Assembly (NCBI RefSeq): GCF_001927285.1
Contig: NZ_MSIG01000006.1
Coordinates: forward strand, 248,001 to 312,000
DNA length: 64,000 nucleotides
Source: Mongoliimonas terrestris
Lineage (GTDB): Bacteria; Pseudomonadota; Alphaproteobacteria; Rhizobiales; Pleomorphomonadaceae
Reading direction: 5' to 3'
The notes under the pieces were generated by a model, which saw nothing but the letters and a program-made list of their open reading frames with translations, was not told the DNA's origin and searched no databases. Made by a program: the position numbers and the translations under genes. Below, piece by piece: positions 1-9,926 of this stretch (its first letter is position 1; every line of letters begins with the position of its first letter).

Positions 1-1482
1 GACTTGGCGCTCGTCTTCTACGCCGGCCACGGCGTGCAGGTGGACAACGAGAACTGGCTGCTGCCGACCGACGCGCAGCTACAGAACCGCATGGACCTGG
101 AGTTCGAGGCGATCGGCGCGGAGACGCTGCTCCGGGCCATGAGCGGCGCGCGCGGCCGGATCCTGCTGCTCGACGCCTGCCGCGACAACCCGTTCCGCGA
201 GGGTTTCCTGGCGGCGAGCGCCGGCCGCTCGGTCTCGCGCGGGCTTGCGCGCCTCAACGTGCAGGACACCGGCACCCTGATCGCCTTCGCCACCAGCCCG
301 GAGGCAGTGGCGGCGGACGGGGGCGGGGGCGGCGCGAACAGCCCCTTCACCACCGCCCTCCTCGCCAACATCCGCGAACCGGGCCTGGAAATCCGCCAGA
401 TGCTGACGCGCACCCGGCAGGCGGTGATCGCCGCCACGGACGGCCGGCAGACCCCGTGGGAGAATTCCTCGCTGGTGAGCGACGTCTATCTGGCCGGCCG
501 GCCCGACCAAGTGGCCGCGCGGTCGGCCGAGGACGTGCTCTGGGAGACGGTGCGCGAGAGCCGCGACCCGGCGGCCTTCGACCTCTTTCTCACGCGCTTT
601 CCGGAGAGCCGGCACGCGGCCGAGGCTGCCGCGGCCCGCCGCCTGATCGTCGCCGCCCTGCCCCCGCCGTCGGCCGCGCTCCCCGTAGCAGAGGCGCCCG
701 CGCGCGACTGCGCCGGCTGTCCGGAGTATGTGCGCCTGCCGGCCGGCGCCTTCATCATGGGCGCACCGGACACCGACAGGGACGCCCGCGACGCGGAGCG
801 GCCGGCGCACCGGGCGGTGGTCGGCGCGCTCGCCATGACGCGGTTTCCGATCACCTTCGCCGAATGGGACTCCTGCGTGGCCGACGGCGGCTGCCCGCCG
901 ATCGCGGACGACGGCGGCTGGGGGCGGGGCCAGCGGCCGGTCATCAACGTGAGCTGGGCCGACGCGAGCGCCTACGCGGTCTGGCTCTCCGCCAGGTCCA
1001 GCGCCCGCTGGCGGCTGCCATCGGAGACCGAGTGGGAGTATGCGGCGCGCGCCGGGACGGCCACCACCCGCTTCTGGGGCGACGATCCGGCCGGCGCCTG
1101 CGCCCACGCCAACGTCTATGACGCGGTCGCCCACCAGCCGCTGGCGGCGGCGGGCGGGGCCGTATCGGTCGGCACGCCCCATCCCTGCTCGGACGGCTAC
1201 GGCGGCACCGCCCCGGTGGGCAGCTTCAAGCCGAACGGCTTCGGCCTCTCCGACATGATCGGCAACGTCTGGCAGTGGGTCGCCGACTGCTGGCAGGACG
1301 ACTACGCGGGCGCGTCCGGCGGCGCCGAGCCGGTCGCAGATCCGGCCTGCCAGGAACGGGTGCTGCGCGGCGGGTCGTGGCTGAGCCAGCCGGAAACCGC
1401 CCGCTCCACCGCGCGGATGCGGAGCGCACCCGACGAGCGCGACACCAATTTCGGCTTCCGCCTCGTCCGCGAGCTGCCCTGA
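1..1482 (+). CDS. caspase-like (C14) peptidase with C-terminal SUMF1/FGE-sulfatase domain, 5' partial
   Basis: The reading frame is open from the first base, so the N-terminus lies outside the window. The first ~165 visible residues are a caspase/metacaspase p20-like fold: FYAGHG holds the catalytic His and LLLDACRDNPF the catalytic Cys, both intact. A linker of about 75 residues follows, then a SUMF1 (formylglycine-generating-enzyme-like) domain from about residue 240 to the end, with LPSETEWEYAAR, NGFGLSDMIGNVWQWV, VLRGGSW and a terminal NFGFRLVREL. Most bacterial SUMF1 domains of this type are not true formylglycine synthases, so that activity should not be assumed. The stop overlaps a possible ATG (1482) of the next gene, so the two are probably co-transcribed. 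Processing of a cell-envelope or signalling substrate is an inference from the family. Confidence 0.85.
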   Translation, partial: DLALVFYAGHGVQVDNENWLLPTDAQLQNRMDLEFEAIGAETLLRAMSGARGRILLLDACRDNPFREGFLAASAGRSVSRGLARLNVQDTGTLIAFATSPEAVAADGGGGGANSPFTTALLANIREPGLEIRQMLTRTRQAVIAATDGRQTPWENSSLVSDVYLAGRPDQVAARSAEDVLWETVRESRDPAAFDLFLTRFPESRHAAEAAAARRLIVAALPPPSAALPVAEAPARDCAGCPEYVRLPAGAFIMGAPDTDRDARDAERPAHRAVVGALAMTRFPITFAEWDSCVADGGCPPIADDGGWGRGQRPVINVSWADASAYAVWLSARSSARWRLPSETEWEYAARAGTATTRFWGDDPAGACAHANVYDAVAHQPLAAAGGAVSVGTPHPCSDGYGGTAPVGSFKPNGFGLSDMIGNVWQWVADCWQDDYAGASGGAEPVADPACQERVLRGGSWLSQPETARSTARMRSAPDERDTNFGFRLVRELP

Positions 1483-1514
1483 TGTCCGCACCCTCCCCTC
1501 GACGGAGACAGCCG

Positions 1515-3665
1515 ATGACCACCCCTCCGGCGCCGCGCCGCCCCCGCCCCACCACCCGCGCGGCCGCCTTGCTGCTGGCCGGTGTCGCGGCCCTGCTGCC
1601 GCCTGCGCTCGCCAATGCCGCCGAGCGGCGGACGGCGGTGGTGATCGCCAACGAGACCTTCGCGGACACGCGGCTCTCCACCGCCCGGGCGGACGGCGCC
1701 CTGATCGCCACCACCTTGCGCGAGGCGGCCTTCGACGTGCTCCTCGTGGACAATCTCGCCGGCGCCGACATGGCCGGCATGCCCGACGCGGTGGCGCGCC
1801 ACGTGGCCGGCAGCGATCTGGCGCTCTTCTACTTCACCGGCGTCGGCATGCCGGCCGAGGGCGACGTGCTCCTGGCGCCGGCGGACGCGATGTCCGGCGG
1901 GAAGACCGCCAAGGGGCTTTCGCTGAAGAGCGTGGTCGACGCGCTCGACGCCGGGTCCGACGCGGCCGTGGTGGTGCTCGACGGCATCCCGGCGCCCGCG
2001 CTGGCGCCGCCCGGCGAGAGCCGGTCCGTGCGGCCGATCGCCCGGCAGACCTCCGTCGTCGCCGGCCGGGAGCGGCTGATCATCTCCTACTCGGGCGCCA
2101 CCGGTCTTCCCGACGCGGAGGGCAGTCCGGGCGGCAACAGCATCTTCGCCACGGTCCTCGCCAACGCCCTCGGCGAACCCGGCAAGGGCCTGCAGGCCAC
2201 TTTGCGCGAGGTGCGCCGGACCGTGCGCGAAGCGTCCCGCGGCGCGCAGGTTCCCTCCGCTGAGGGAGACACCGGTTTCGACGTGGTGATCCGCCCGGTG
2301 TCGGAGGCAACGCCCGCCCCCAAGGAGCGGCCGGGGCTCGACGTGGTGTTCTGGGCCGCCATCAAGGACAGCGCCGAACCCGCTGATTTCGGGCTCTTTC
2401 AGCAGACATTTCCCAATAGCGACCTGAAGGAGCGGGCGGCCGTCCGCTCGATCTCCTTGACGCGCGGCGACGCGGCCGGCGTCGGCCGGCTGGTCCGCCC
2501 GGCGAGCGCGACGACGGCGGCAGCGGAGCCCGCGTCGGCCGAGCGCCTCAGCCTCGCCTTCGGCATCGCGGGCGACCGGGCGCCACCGGTGCAGGTGCGG
2601 TCCTGGCCGTCGGTGCTGCCGGCGACGCCCGGCGGGCTTGCCACGCTCGCCACCGCCTGCGACCTGGTGGCGGGCGATCCGGACGATCCGCAGCGGCTGT
2701 CGCCCGGCGTTCGCTGGGGCCTCGTCAATCTCCGCGTCGCGACGCGCGTCTGCCTCGCCGATCTCGCCAAGGCGCCGGACAACCCGCGCCTTCTCTTCCA
2801 GGTCGGCCGCATCCTCGACATGGGGCGGCGGTTCGCCTGGGCGGAGAGCTACTACCGGGAGGCGGCGGCCCTCGGCTATACGGCCGCCTACGCCAACCTC
2901 GCCTACATGTGGATGACCGGCCGCGGCCGTCCGGCCGACATGGCCGCCGCCGTGCCCTTCCTGCGCCAGGGCGCCAACCTCGGCAATCCGCGTTGCCGCA
3001 CCGACCTCGGCTTCGCCTTCCTGCAGGGTCTCGGGGTGGAGAAATCGACCGAGGAGGCCCTTCTCTGGCTGCGGCTGGCGAGCGCCGGCGGCTGGCCGAA
3101 CTCCATGGACATCCTCGCCACCATGTATCTCTCCGGCTGGGGCGTGGAAAAGGACGAGGCCGCCGCCATCGACCTCTTCCAGGCGGCCGCCTTCGTCGGC
3201 AACACCAACGCCATGTCGAGCCTCGGCAACCGGCATCTGGACGGCCGGGGCGTGGCGAAGGACCCGGCGCGGGCGCGCTTCTGGTTCGAGAAGGCCATCG
3301 CCGCCGGCAACGCCTTCGCGCCCTACTTCCTCGGCCGGATGGTCCGGGACGGCGTCGGCGTGAAGAAGGATCCGGCGAAGGCCTTCGCGCTCTTCACCCT
3401 GTCAGCGGAGCGCGGCTTCGGGGAGGCCCGCCTGCGGCTCGGCGACCTCCACGCGGAGGGTCTCGGCACCAAGCGGAACCGGGTGGAGGCGGCGTTCAAC
3501 TACGCGCTCACCGACCGGCAATCGTTCGAGCACCCGGTGAAGCAGGCCTTCGTGGACGAGGCCAAGGAGAAGTTCGCCAAGATCTCGGCCAAGCTCTCCG
3601 ACGCCGAGAAGGCCGAGGTGGCCCGGCGTGTGGAGGAACACGCCAAGCTGAACGGCACGGGCTGA
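1515..3665 (+). CDS. secreted caspase-fold pseudoenzyme with C-terminal Sel1 repeats
   Basis: 717 residues. The ATG at 1515 has GGAGA six bases upstream; an in-frame ATG at 1482 overlapping the previous stop is the alternative. An Arg-rich start and a hydrophobic stretch ending in ALANA look like a signal peptide. Residues ~35-270 follow the caspase-like fold of the upstream gene, but the His motif reads FYFTGVGM (His replaced by Val) and the Cys motif reads VVVLDGIPAP (DAC replaced by DGI). Both catalytic residues are therefore missing. From about residue 370 to 690 there are at least six Sel1/TPR-like repeats (for example AYANLAYMWMTGRG and AMSSLGNRHLDGRGVAKD). The architecture suggests a periplasmic scaffold or decoy partner of the active caspase-SUMF1 protein. 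Confidence 0.85.
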   Translation: MTTPPAPRRPRPTTRAAALLLAGVAALLPPALANAAERRTAVVIANETFADTRLSTARADGALIATTLREAAFDVLLVDNLAGADMAGMPDAVARHVAGSDLALFYFTGVGMPAEGDVLLAPADAMSGGKTAKGLSLKSVVDALDAGSDAAVVVLDGIPAPALAPPGESRSVRPIARQTSVVAGRERLIISYSGATGLPDAEGSPGGNSIFATVLANALGEPGKGLQATLREVRRTVREASRGAQVPSAEGDTGFDVVIRPVSEATPAPKERPGLDVVFWAAIKDSAEPADFGLFQQTFPNSDLKERAAVRSISLTRGDAAGVGRLVRPASATTAAAEPASAERLSLAFGIAGDRAPPVQVRSWPSVLPATPGGLATLATACDLVAGDPDDPQRLSPGVRWGLVNLRVATRVCLADLAKAPDNPRLLFQVGRILDMGRRFAWAESYYREAAALGYTAAYANLAYMWMTGRGRPADMAAAVPFLRQGANLGNPRCRTDLGFAFLQGLGVEKSTEEALLWLRLASAGGWPNSMDILATMYLSGWGVEKDEAAAIDLFQAAAFVGNTNAMSSLGNRHLDGRGVAKDPARARFWFEKAIAAGNAFAPYFLGRMVRDGVGVKKDPAKAFALFTLSAERGFGEARLRLGDLHAEGLGTKRNRVEAAFNYALTDRQSFEHPVKQAFVDEAKEKFAKISAKLSDAEKAEVARRVEEHAKLNGTG

Positions 3666-3780
3666 CTTGCCGCAGACGGCACGAGCCGGCGAGAACCATT
3701 TGCCGTCTTTCGTCGTACTTTCCTCAGCGCGCCCGAGAAGACCCCGCGGACGGCGGGACAAATGCGCCAGGAGACGACCC

Positions 3781-4317
3781 ATGATGCGTATCGCCGCCCC
3801 CGGCGCCGCCGTTCTGGCGCTCATCGGATTGGCCGGACTGTCCCCGCCGGCGTTGGCCGCCGGCCCCGGATGCTTCGCCAGTTGCATGGCCGAGCGCCCG
3901 CCGAAGACCGACGACTACTATGCCTTCGCCGACACGGTGAAGCTCTGCCGCGACCGCTGCGACGCCTTGGCCCTGGAAGGCCTGAAGACGACGGGGCTCT
4001 ACGAGGCCTACGCGGCCTGCACCCCGGCGCCGCTCTCCAAGGAGGATTTCCGCGACCTCCGCGCCAAAAACCCCTCCTGGCAGAGCCAGTTCAACACCTT
4101 CACCTGGGACATCACCAACCCGTTCAAGGACAAGATCCTGGTCGAGATCGAGGTGCAGACCCAGGACATGAATCTCTCCACCGTCTCGCTGACCTCCGCC
4201 GGGGTGATCGCGCCGGGCCAGTCCGGCACCTTCGTGGTGCCGGATTTCTTCGACGGCTATCCGGCCGTGCGCTACGCCACCAAGGTGCGCGGCGCCAAGG
4301 CCTGCACCCTGCCCTGA
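3781..4317 (+). CDS. small secreted Cys-containing protein, unknown function
   Basis: 178 residues from ATG 3781, with AGGAG seven bases upstream. The first ~26 residues form a clear Sec signal peptide (hydrophobic core, then PPALAA). The mature part has two C-x3-C motifs near its start (CFASC and CRDRC) plus two later cysteines, which suggests a disulfide-bonded helical hairpin followed by a beta-rich domain. It lies 115 bases downstream of the Sel1/caspase-fold gene on the same strand and may belong to the same secreted module. I do not recognise the family. Confidence 0.75.
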   Translation: MMRIAAPGAAVLALIGLAGLSPPALAAGPGCFASCMAERPPKTDDYYAFADTVKLCRDRCDALALEGLKTTGLYEAYAACTPAPLSKEDFRDLRAKNPSWQSQFNTFTWDITNPFKDKILVEIEVQTQDMNLSTVSLTSAGVIAPGQSGTFVVPDFFDGYPAVRYATKVRGAKACTLP

Positions 4318-4342
4318 GGCCCTCGCAGCGGCGGGCGGCGGC

Positions 4343-5476
<1,134 letters not shown>

Positions 5477-5552
5477 CAGGTCCTCCCTTCGTCGGACCGG
5501 CGGCGCATGCCATGCGCCCCTGTCCGCTCACGTTTCTTTCCAGTGTTGAGTG

Positions 5553-6557
5553 TCAGGCGATGTCGTCCGCCAGCGGGATGCCGTAGCGGCGCCCGTCGAC
5601 CCGAAGCCGCCCGTCATCGAGGATGGTGACCGGCAGCGGGTCGGAGAGGCCGCCGACGAAGCGGCCCTCGGCGTCTAGATTCTCAAAGCCCATGAAGACG
5701 AGCGCGCCGTCCGGGGCCTCCGTGATGCGGCCCGCGTAGAGCCGGCCGACCGGGTCGCCCACCAGGAAGCGGTCCTCCGGCAAGCGCCAGGGGCCGAGCG
5801 GATCATCGGCCATCAGGTAGTGGGTGCCGGTGACGACGCCCGGCCGGCCGGTCGCCACATAGCCCGGCTCCATGTGCTCGTGCGCGAGGCAGAAGAGCAT
5901 GTACCAGCGCCCGCCGCGCTCGAAGATCTGCGGCACCTCCATCTGGCCGTAGAGGCCGGGCGCGGCGATCGGCGGCTGAACGGTCCAGGATACGAGGTCC
6001 GGCGATGTCGCGTGGCCGACGACGCCGCGGCCGAACGCCGGGCCCTCCAGGCCGCGTGCCGTGAAGGCCATGTGCCAGAGATCGTCGCCGGGCACGCGGA
6101 AGATCCACGGGTCGCGCCAGGCCTGATCGTGCCAGAGCCCCGCCTCCAGCACCTCGTACCAGCGAGTGTCCACGTCGAGCAGCGGATTTTCCGGCAGCCG
6201 CGTGAAGGTGACGAGGTCGTCCGACACGGCCGCGCCGATCCGCTGCTTCAGCCCGTTCTCCGCCCGGCAGGTGCCCGTGTAGAAGAGCATCCACTGCCCG
6301 TCCGGACGGCGGATCACCGAGCCCGTCCAGGTGGTGTAGTCGTCGAATGCCGGGCCTTCCGAGGGGCTGAGCGCGGTCGGCAGCTCCTGCCAGTGGACGA
6401 GGTCCTGCGAGACCGCGTGGCCGATCGAGACGTTCCAGTGACGTAGGTCCGGATCGCCGATGGACCGCGGCGCATTGAGGAAGAACAGGTGATAGTCCGC
6501 CCCGTCGCGGACGATCCAGTAGTCCCAAACGAAGCGGTCGTCCGGACGGAAGGCCAT
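5553..6557 (-). CDS. GH32-like (clan GH-J) glycoside hydrolase
   Basis: 334 residues. The chosen ATG at 6557 follows GAGGAAAG; an upstream in-frame ATG (6629) would overlap the permease stop and adds a low-complexity leader. The five-bladed propeller motifs of GH32/GH68 can be seen: WDYW near the N-terminus (the nucleophile Asp region), a WRDPWIFR motif (RDP, transition-state stabiliser) and MEVPQIF in place of the usual EC box with its acid/base Glu. There is no signal peptide, so it should act in the cytoplasm on an imported oligosaccharide. Its position between the permease and ATPase genes supports use of a fructose-containing or related sugar, but this is inference. GH43-type enzymes are a weaker alternative. 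Confidence 0.85.
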   Translation of the reverse strand: MAFRPDDRFVWDYWIVRDGADYHLFFLNAPRSIGDPDLRHWNVSIGHAVSQDLVHWQELPTALSPSEGPAFDDYTTWTGSVIRRPDGQWMLFYTGTCRAENGLKQRIGAAVSDDLVTFTRLPENPLLDVDTRWYEVLEAGLWHDQAWRDPWIFRVPGDDLWHMAFTARGLEGPAFGRGVVGHATSPDLVSWTVQPPIAAPGLYGQMEVPQIFERGGRWYMLFCLAHEHMEPGYVATGRPGVVTGTHYLMADDPLGPWRLPEDRFLVGDPVGRLYAGRITEAPDGALVFMGFENLDAEGRFVGGLSDPLPVTILDDGRLRVDGRRYGIPLADDIA

Positions 6558-6625
6558 TGCGTCTTTCCTCGAACCGGTCGGGGGAAGGGAGGGAGCGGTC
6601 GGTCCGAGGCCGCTCCCTCCCGCGT

Positions 6626-7468
6626 TCACTTCACTGCGCTCGCCACCACGGACTGGATGAACCAGCGCTGGAAGGCCAGGTAGAGCACCAGGATGGGCAG
6701 GCTCATCATCACCGAGAAGGCCATCAGGTCGCCCCAGGTGGGCGGCGGCGTGCCGAAGAACTGGGCGAGCGCCAGCGACACCGGCCGAACCTCCGGCCCG
6801 CGGGTGACCATCAGCGGCCAGAGATAGGCGTTCCAGTATTCAAGGCTCTGCAGGATGGCGACGGTGGCGATCACCGGGCCGGAGAGCGGCAGCGCGATCT
6901 TCCAATAGACCTGTGCCGGGGTCGCGCCCTCCACGTAGGCCGCCTCGTCGATGTCCTTCGGCAGCTTGGCGAAGAACTGGTAGAAGAGGAAGATCGAGAA
7001 GGGATGGGCGATGAAGGGCACGATCTGCGCCTGGTAGGTGTCGAGCCAGCCTACCCGGTTGACCATCAGGAGGAGCGGGATCGCCAGCGCCTCCATGGGG
7101 ATGATGATCAGCGCCACGACGACGGCGAGCACCAGGTTCCGGCCGCGGAAGCGCAATCGCGACAGGGCGAAGGCCGCCGCCGAGTTGACGAAGATGCCCA
7201 CCACGACGATCCAGCCCACCACGAAAACCGAGTTGAACAGGAAGCGCAGGAAGGGCTGGGTCTGCGAGGCCAGCACCTGGGCGTAGTTGGTCCACTCGGC
7301 CTCAAGCGGGTTGACCCAGAAGGCCGCCAGCGAGCCGATATCGAGGAGGATGCGGTTCTCGTCCCCCTTCAGCGACGTCGCCACCATGAGGGCTAGCGGG
7401 GCGAGCACGGTCAGCACCACCACGAGGGCGAGCGTCAGGATGACGAGACGTTCCGAGCGCGTGATCAT
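6626..7468 (-). CDS. sugar ABC transporter permease (MalG/UgpE type)
   Basis: 280 residues with six predicted membrane spans and the EAA loop EAAYVEGATPAQVYWKIALPL near residue 190, which docks to the ATPase. The N-terminal hydrophobic span and the long first periplasmic loop (GDENRILLDIG...) are typical of the MalG half of CUT1 carbohydrate transporters. Its start overlaps the upstream permease stop by four bases (ATGA), indicating translational coupling. With the partner permease, ATPase and binding protein it forms a complete importer. Confidence 0.95.
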   Translation of the reverse strand: MITRSERLVILTLALVVVLTVLAPLALMVATSLKGDENRILLDIGSLAAFWVNPLEAEWTNYAQVLASQTQPFLRFLFNSVFVVGWIVVVGIFVNSAAAFALSRLRFRGRNLVLAVVVALIIIPMEALAIPLLLMVNRVGWLDTYQAQIVPFIAHPFSIFLFYQFFAKLPKDIDEAAYVEGATPAQVYWKIALPLSGPVIATVAILQSLEYWNAYLWPLMVTRGPEVRPVSLALAQFFGTPPPTWGDLMAFSVMMSLPILVLYLAFQRWFIQSVVASAVK

Positions 7469-8370
7469 GCGACCTCCCTGTCTTCCTTGAGGAAGACCCG
7501 CTGGCCGACCGAAATGGCGAGCACGACCAGGAAGAACACCACGGAGAGGGCTGCGGCGACGCCCACCTGTCCCTTGCGAAAGCCGGTCTCGTAGATGAGC
7601 CGCACCACCGTCTGGGTGGAGCCGAGTGGCCCGCCCTTGGTGAGAAGGTCCACCTGAGCGAACAGCTTCAGGGCCAGGATGGTGGTGGTGACGACGACGA
7701 AGATGTGGGTGTTCCTGAGGCCCGGCATGGTGACGGCCCAGAACTCCTGCCAGCGGCTCGCCCCGTCCACCCGCGCGGCTTCGTAGAGCTCCGGGTTGAT
7801 GCCCTGGAGGCCGGCCAGATAGATGACCATCTGGAAGCCAAAGCCCTGCCAGACCGACACGAGCACGATGGAGGGCATCGCCAAAGCCGGATTGGCCAGC
7901 CAGTCGAAGCCCGGATGCGCGCCGAACGTCACCGCCTGGATGACGGCGTTGAAGAAGCCGTTGATCTGGAAGAGATTCGACCAGATCACCACGACCACCA
8001 CCATGGTCAGCACGGTCGGCAGGAAGAAGATGCCGCGGAACACGTTGCGGGCCGGCAGGCGCGAGTTCACCAGCATGGCGGCACCGAGCGCCAGCGCCGA
8101 CTGGAGGGGCACCACCAGAAGCGCAAAGGTGAAGGTGTTGCGGAAGGACTGCCAGAACTCCGCGTTACCGAAGAGCCGCAGGTAGTTGGAAAAGCCCTGG
8201 AAGCTCGTCGGCAGGTTCGGGTTCGGCACCAGCCGCTGGTTGGTGAAGGAGAGCCCGAGCGACAACAGGAACGGGGCGATGATGAAGACGAAGATCAGAA
8301 GGCCGGCCGGTGCCATGAGCACCAGCGCCGGTCTCGACTGATCGTGAAGGGATGATCGTTTCTTCGGCAT
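7465..8370 (-). CDS. sugar ABC transporter permease (MalF/UgpA type)
   Basis: 301 residues from ATG 8370 (MPKKRSS...). Further upstream in-frame starts would add an implausible Arg/Pro leader. It has six membrane spans and the EAA motif YEAARVDGASRWQEFWAVTMPGL in the last third. It is the CUT1 MalF-type half of the importer and overlaps the next permease by four bases. The start has only a weak ribosome site (GGGAAC), with 168 bases separating it from the binding-protein stop. Confidence 0.95.
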   Translation of the reverse strand: MPKKRSSLHDQSRPALVLMAPAGLLIFVFIIAPFLLSLGLSFTNQRLVPNPNLPTSFQGFSNYLRLFGNAEFWQSFRNTFTFALLVVPLQSALALGAAMLVNSRLPARNVFRGIFFLPTVLTMVVVVVIWSNLFQINGFFNAVIQAVTFGAHPGFDWLANPALAMPSIVLVSVWQGFGFQMVIYLAGLQGINPELYEAARVDGASRWQEFWAVTMPGLRNTHIFVVVTTTILALKLFAQVDLLTKGGPLGSTQTVVRLIYETGFRKGQVGVAAALSVVFFLVVLAISVGQRVFLKEDREVA

Positions 8371-8538
8371 GGAATGTTCCCGGGCAACGGGAGCGCGCCT
8401 TGGACCCGGCGAGGGTGCACGAAAGCAGCGCAGGCGCCCGGCTCCGACCGGCAACCGTCGAGTTCGTGCATGAGCGGAGGGTTCCCCGGGTCGGATGCCG
8501 ACCCGGGTGCGTGTGCGATGGAGGCCCGGAGGCTCCGG

Positions 8539-9858
8539 TCAGTTGGCGGCGAACGGCGGGTAGCCGTCGTTGGCGGCGATGTCCTCGTCCACAGTGGCGG
8601 CAGCGGCGTCCAGCGCCGCCTTCGGGTCCGCGCCGTTGATCACGTCGTCCACCGCCTGGGCGAAGGCGGCGGTGATCACCGGATAGCCCGGGTGGGCCGG
8701 GCGCGGCATGGCGACCGTGTCGAGCTGCGTCACGTAGAGCGACAGGGCGCCGCCCTCCTTGAAGAGCTCCGAGGCGGCGGCGGCCGACTTGGTGCCCGGC
8801 ACGGCGCCGTTCTGGTTGGTGATGGAGAGGATGTTCTCATCGCTCATCAGGAAGGCCAGCAGTTTGCCGGCCGCCTCCTGGTTGGTGCCGGCGGCCGGGA
8901 TGCCCCAGGCCCAGGACCCCTGCCCGGTCACCACCTTGTCGCCGAACTTCGGCATCGGCAGCAGCAGCAGGTCGTCGCCGAGGGCGGCCTTGTGGGCGCC
9001 GTACTGCCAGTGGCCGACGAGCGAGATGGCGGCGGTCTTCTTGCCGTAGAAGGCGTCGTCGCCGGCGGAGGCCGGCACCACCCAGCCGTTCTTCACCCAG
9101 CCCTGCATGGCGGTCAGCGCCTTCACGGCTGCCTCGCCGTTCATGGCGCCCTCCGCCTTCCAGGGGGTGCGGCCGATCAGGTCGCCGCCGAACGACTGCA
9201 CGATGGGCGAGAAACCGTAGGTGTACCACTCGCCCTTGCCGTAGTTGAGCTTCAGGTCGAGCGGGTATTCCACGCCCGCCGCCTTCAGCTTGGCGAGGGC
9301 GTCCTCGAACTCGGCGAGCGTCCAGGCATCCTCGACGCCGGTCGGGATGCGCACGCCGGCCTTCTCCAGCAGCGCCTTGGAGGCCCAGAGGCCGAGGCCG
9401 CTGTCGAACTGGCCGATGGCGTAGAGCTTGCCGTCCGGCGCGTAGGTGCCCTGGGACACGATGGACGGCAGGAGGTTGGCGACCACCGCCGGATCGACGA
9501 GGCCGTCGAGCGGGGCGAGGAAGCCGGACCACACGTAGTTGGCGTAGTTCGGGCCGTCGAAATCGAGGAGATCCGGCAGGCTGCCGGCGAGCGCCGCCGC
9601 CTGCACCTGCTCGGCGTAGGCGCCTTCCGGCAGCTGCACCAGTTCGGCCGTCATGTCCGGGTTGGCCTTGTTCCAGGCCTCGATCTGCGCCGCCACATTG
9701 GCGCTCTCGCCGTCGCCGCGCCCGCCGTGGTGCCAGACCTTCAGGGTAGCCGCCGAGACGCTGCCGAGCGACAGGGCCAGCAGGCCCGCCAGCAGGGCGC
9801 CACGGCCGACGGTGCGGACCACGGTCCGGCTGATGTTTGCATATGACATCGTTGTCAT
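8539..9858 (-). CDS. sugar ABC transporter periplasmic binding protein
   Basis: 439 residues. ATG 9858 has GGAGAGGAG upstream; a second ATG (9849) is nine bases in. A signal peptide (RGALLAGLLALSLGSVSA) precedes a CUT1 solute-binding fold starting LKVWHHGGRGDGESANVAAQIEAWN. Typical family signatures include the PDLLDFDGPNYANYVWSGFLAPLD segment that shapes the binding cleft and the SWAWGIPAAGTNQEAAGKLL segment near residue 310. It delivers the sugar to the two downstream permeases. Its first codons contain a 14-bp palindrome matching the operator in front of lacI, so repressor binding here could block transcription into the transport genes. Confidence 0.95.
   Translation of the reverse strand: MTTMSYANISRTVVRTVGRGALLAGLLALSLGSVSAATLKVWHHGGRGDGESANVAAQIEAWNKANPDMTAELVQLPEGAYAEQVQAAALAGSLPDLLDFDGPNYANYVWSGFLAPLDGLVDPAVVANLLPSIVSQGTYAPDGKLYAIGQFDSGLGLWASKALLEKAGVRIPTGVEDAWTLAEFEDALAKLKAAGVEYPLDLKLNYGKGEWYTYGFSPIVQSFGGDLIGRTPWKAEGAMNGEAAVKALTAMQGWVKNGWVVPASAGDDAFYGKKTAAISLVGHWQYGAHKAALGDDLLLLPMPKFGDKVVTGQGSWAWGIPAAGTNQEAAGKLLAFLMSDENILSITNQNGAVPGTKSAAAASELFKEGGALSLYVTQLDTVAMPRPAHPGYPVITAAFAQAVDDVINGADPKAALDAAAATVDEDIAANDGYPPFAAN
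9844..9857. promoter_or_regulatory. LacI-type operator over the binding-protein start codon
   Basis: TGACATCGTTGTCA differs by one base from the perfect palindrome TGACAACGTTGTCA upstream of the lacI-type gene. It lies on the first codons of the binding protein, 13 bases inside the transcript start region of the transport genes. That it is a roadblock or looping operator is inferred from the match. Confidence 0.6.
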
Positions 9859-9906
9859 TCGTGTGTTCTCCTCTCCATGGACGACCGGCTCCTCCCGGTC
9901 CGTATT

Positions 9907-9924
9907 CGGCCGCGCGGGCGGCCG
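9907..9924 (-). other. GC hairpin between regulator and binding-protein genes
   Basis: CGGCCGC, loop GCGG, GCGGCCG immediately after the regulator stop codon. No U-run follows, so it is more likely a processing or partial-attenuation structure separating repressor from transporter expression than a terminator. Confidence 0.4.
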
Positions 9925-9926
9925 CC

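Noticed and set aside
1..1482. True formylglycine-generating enzyme
   Set aside because: SUMF1 domains fused to caspase folds are common and usually lack the FGE active-site Cys pair; no sulfatase gene is nearby.
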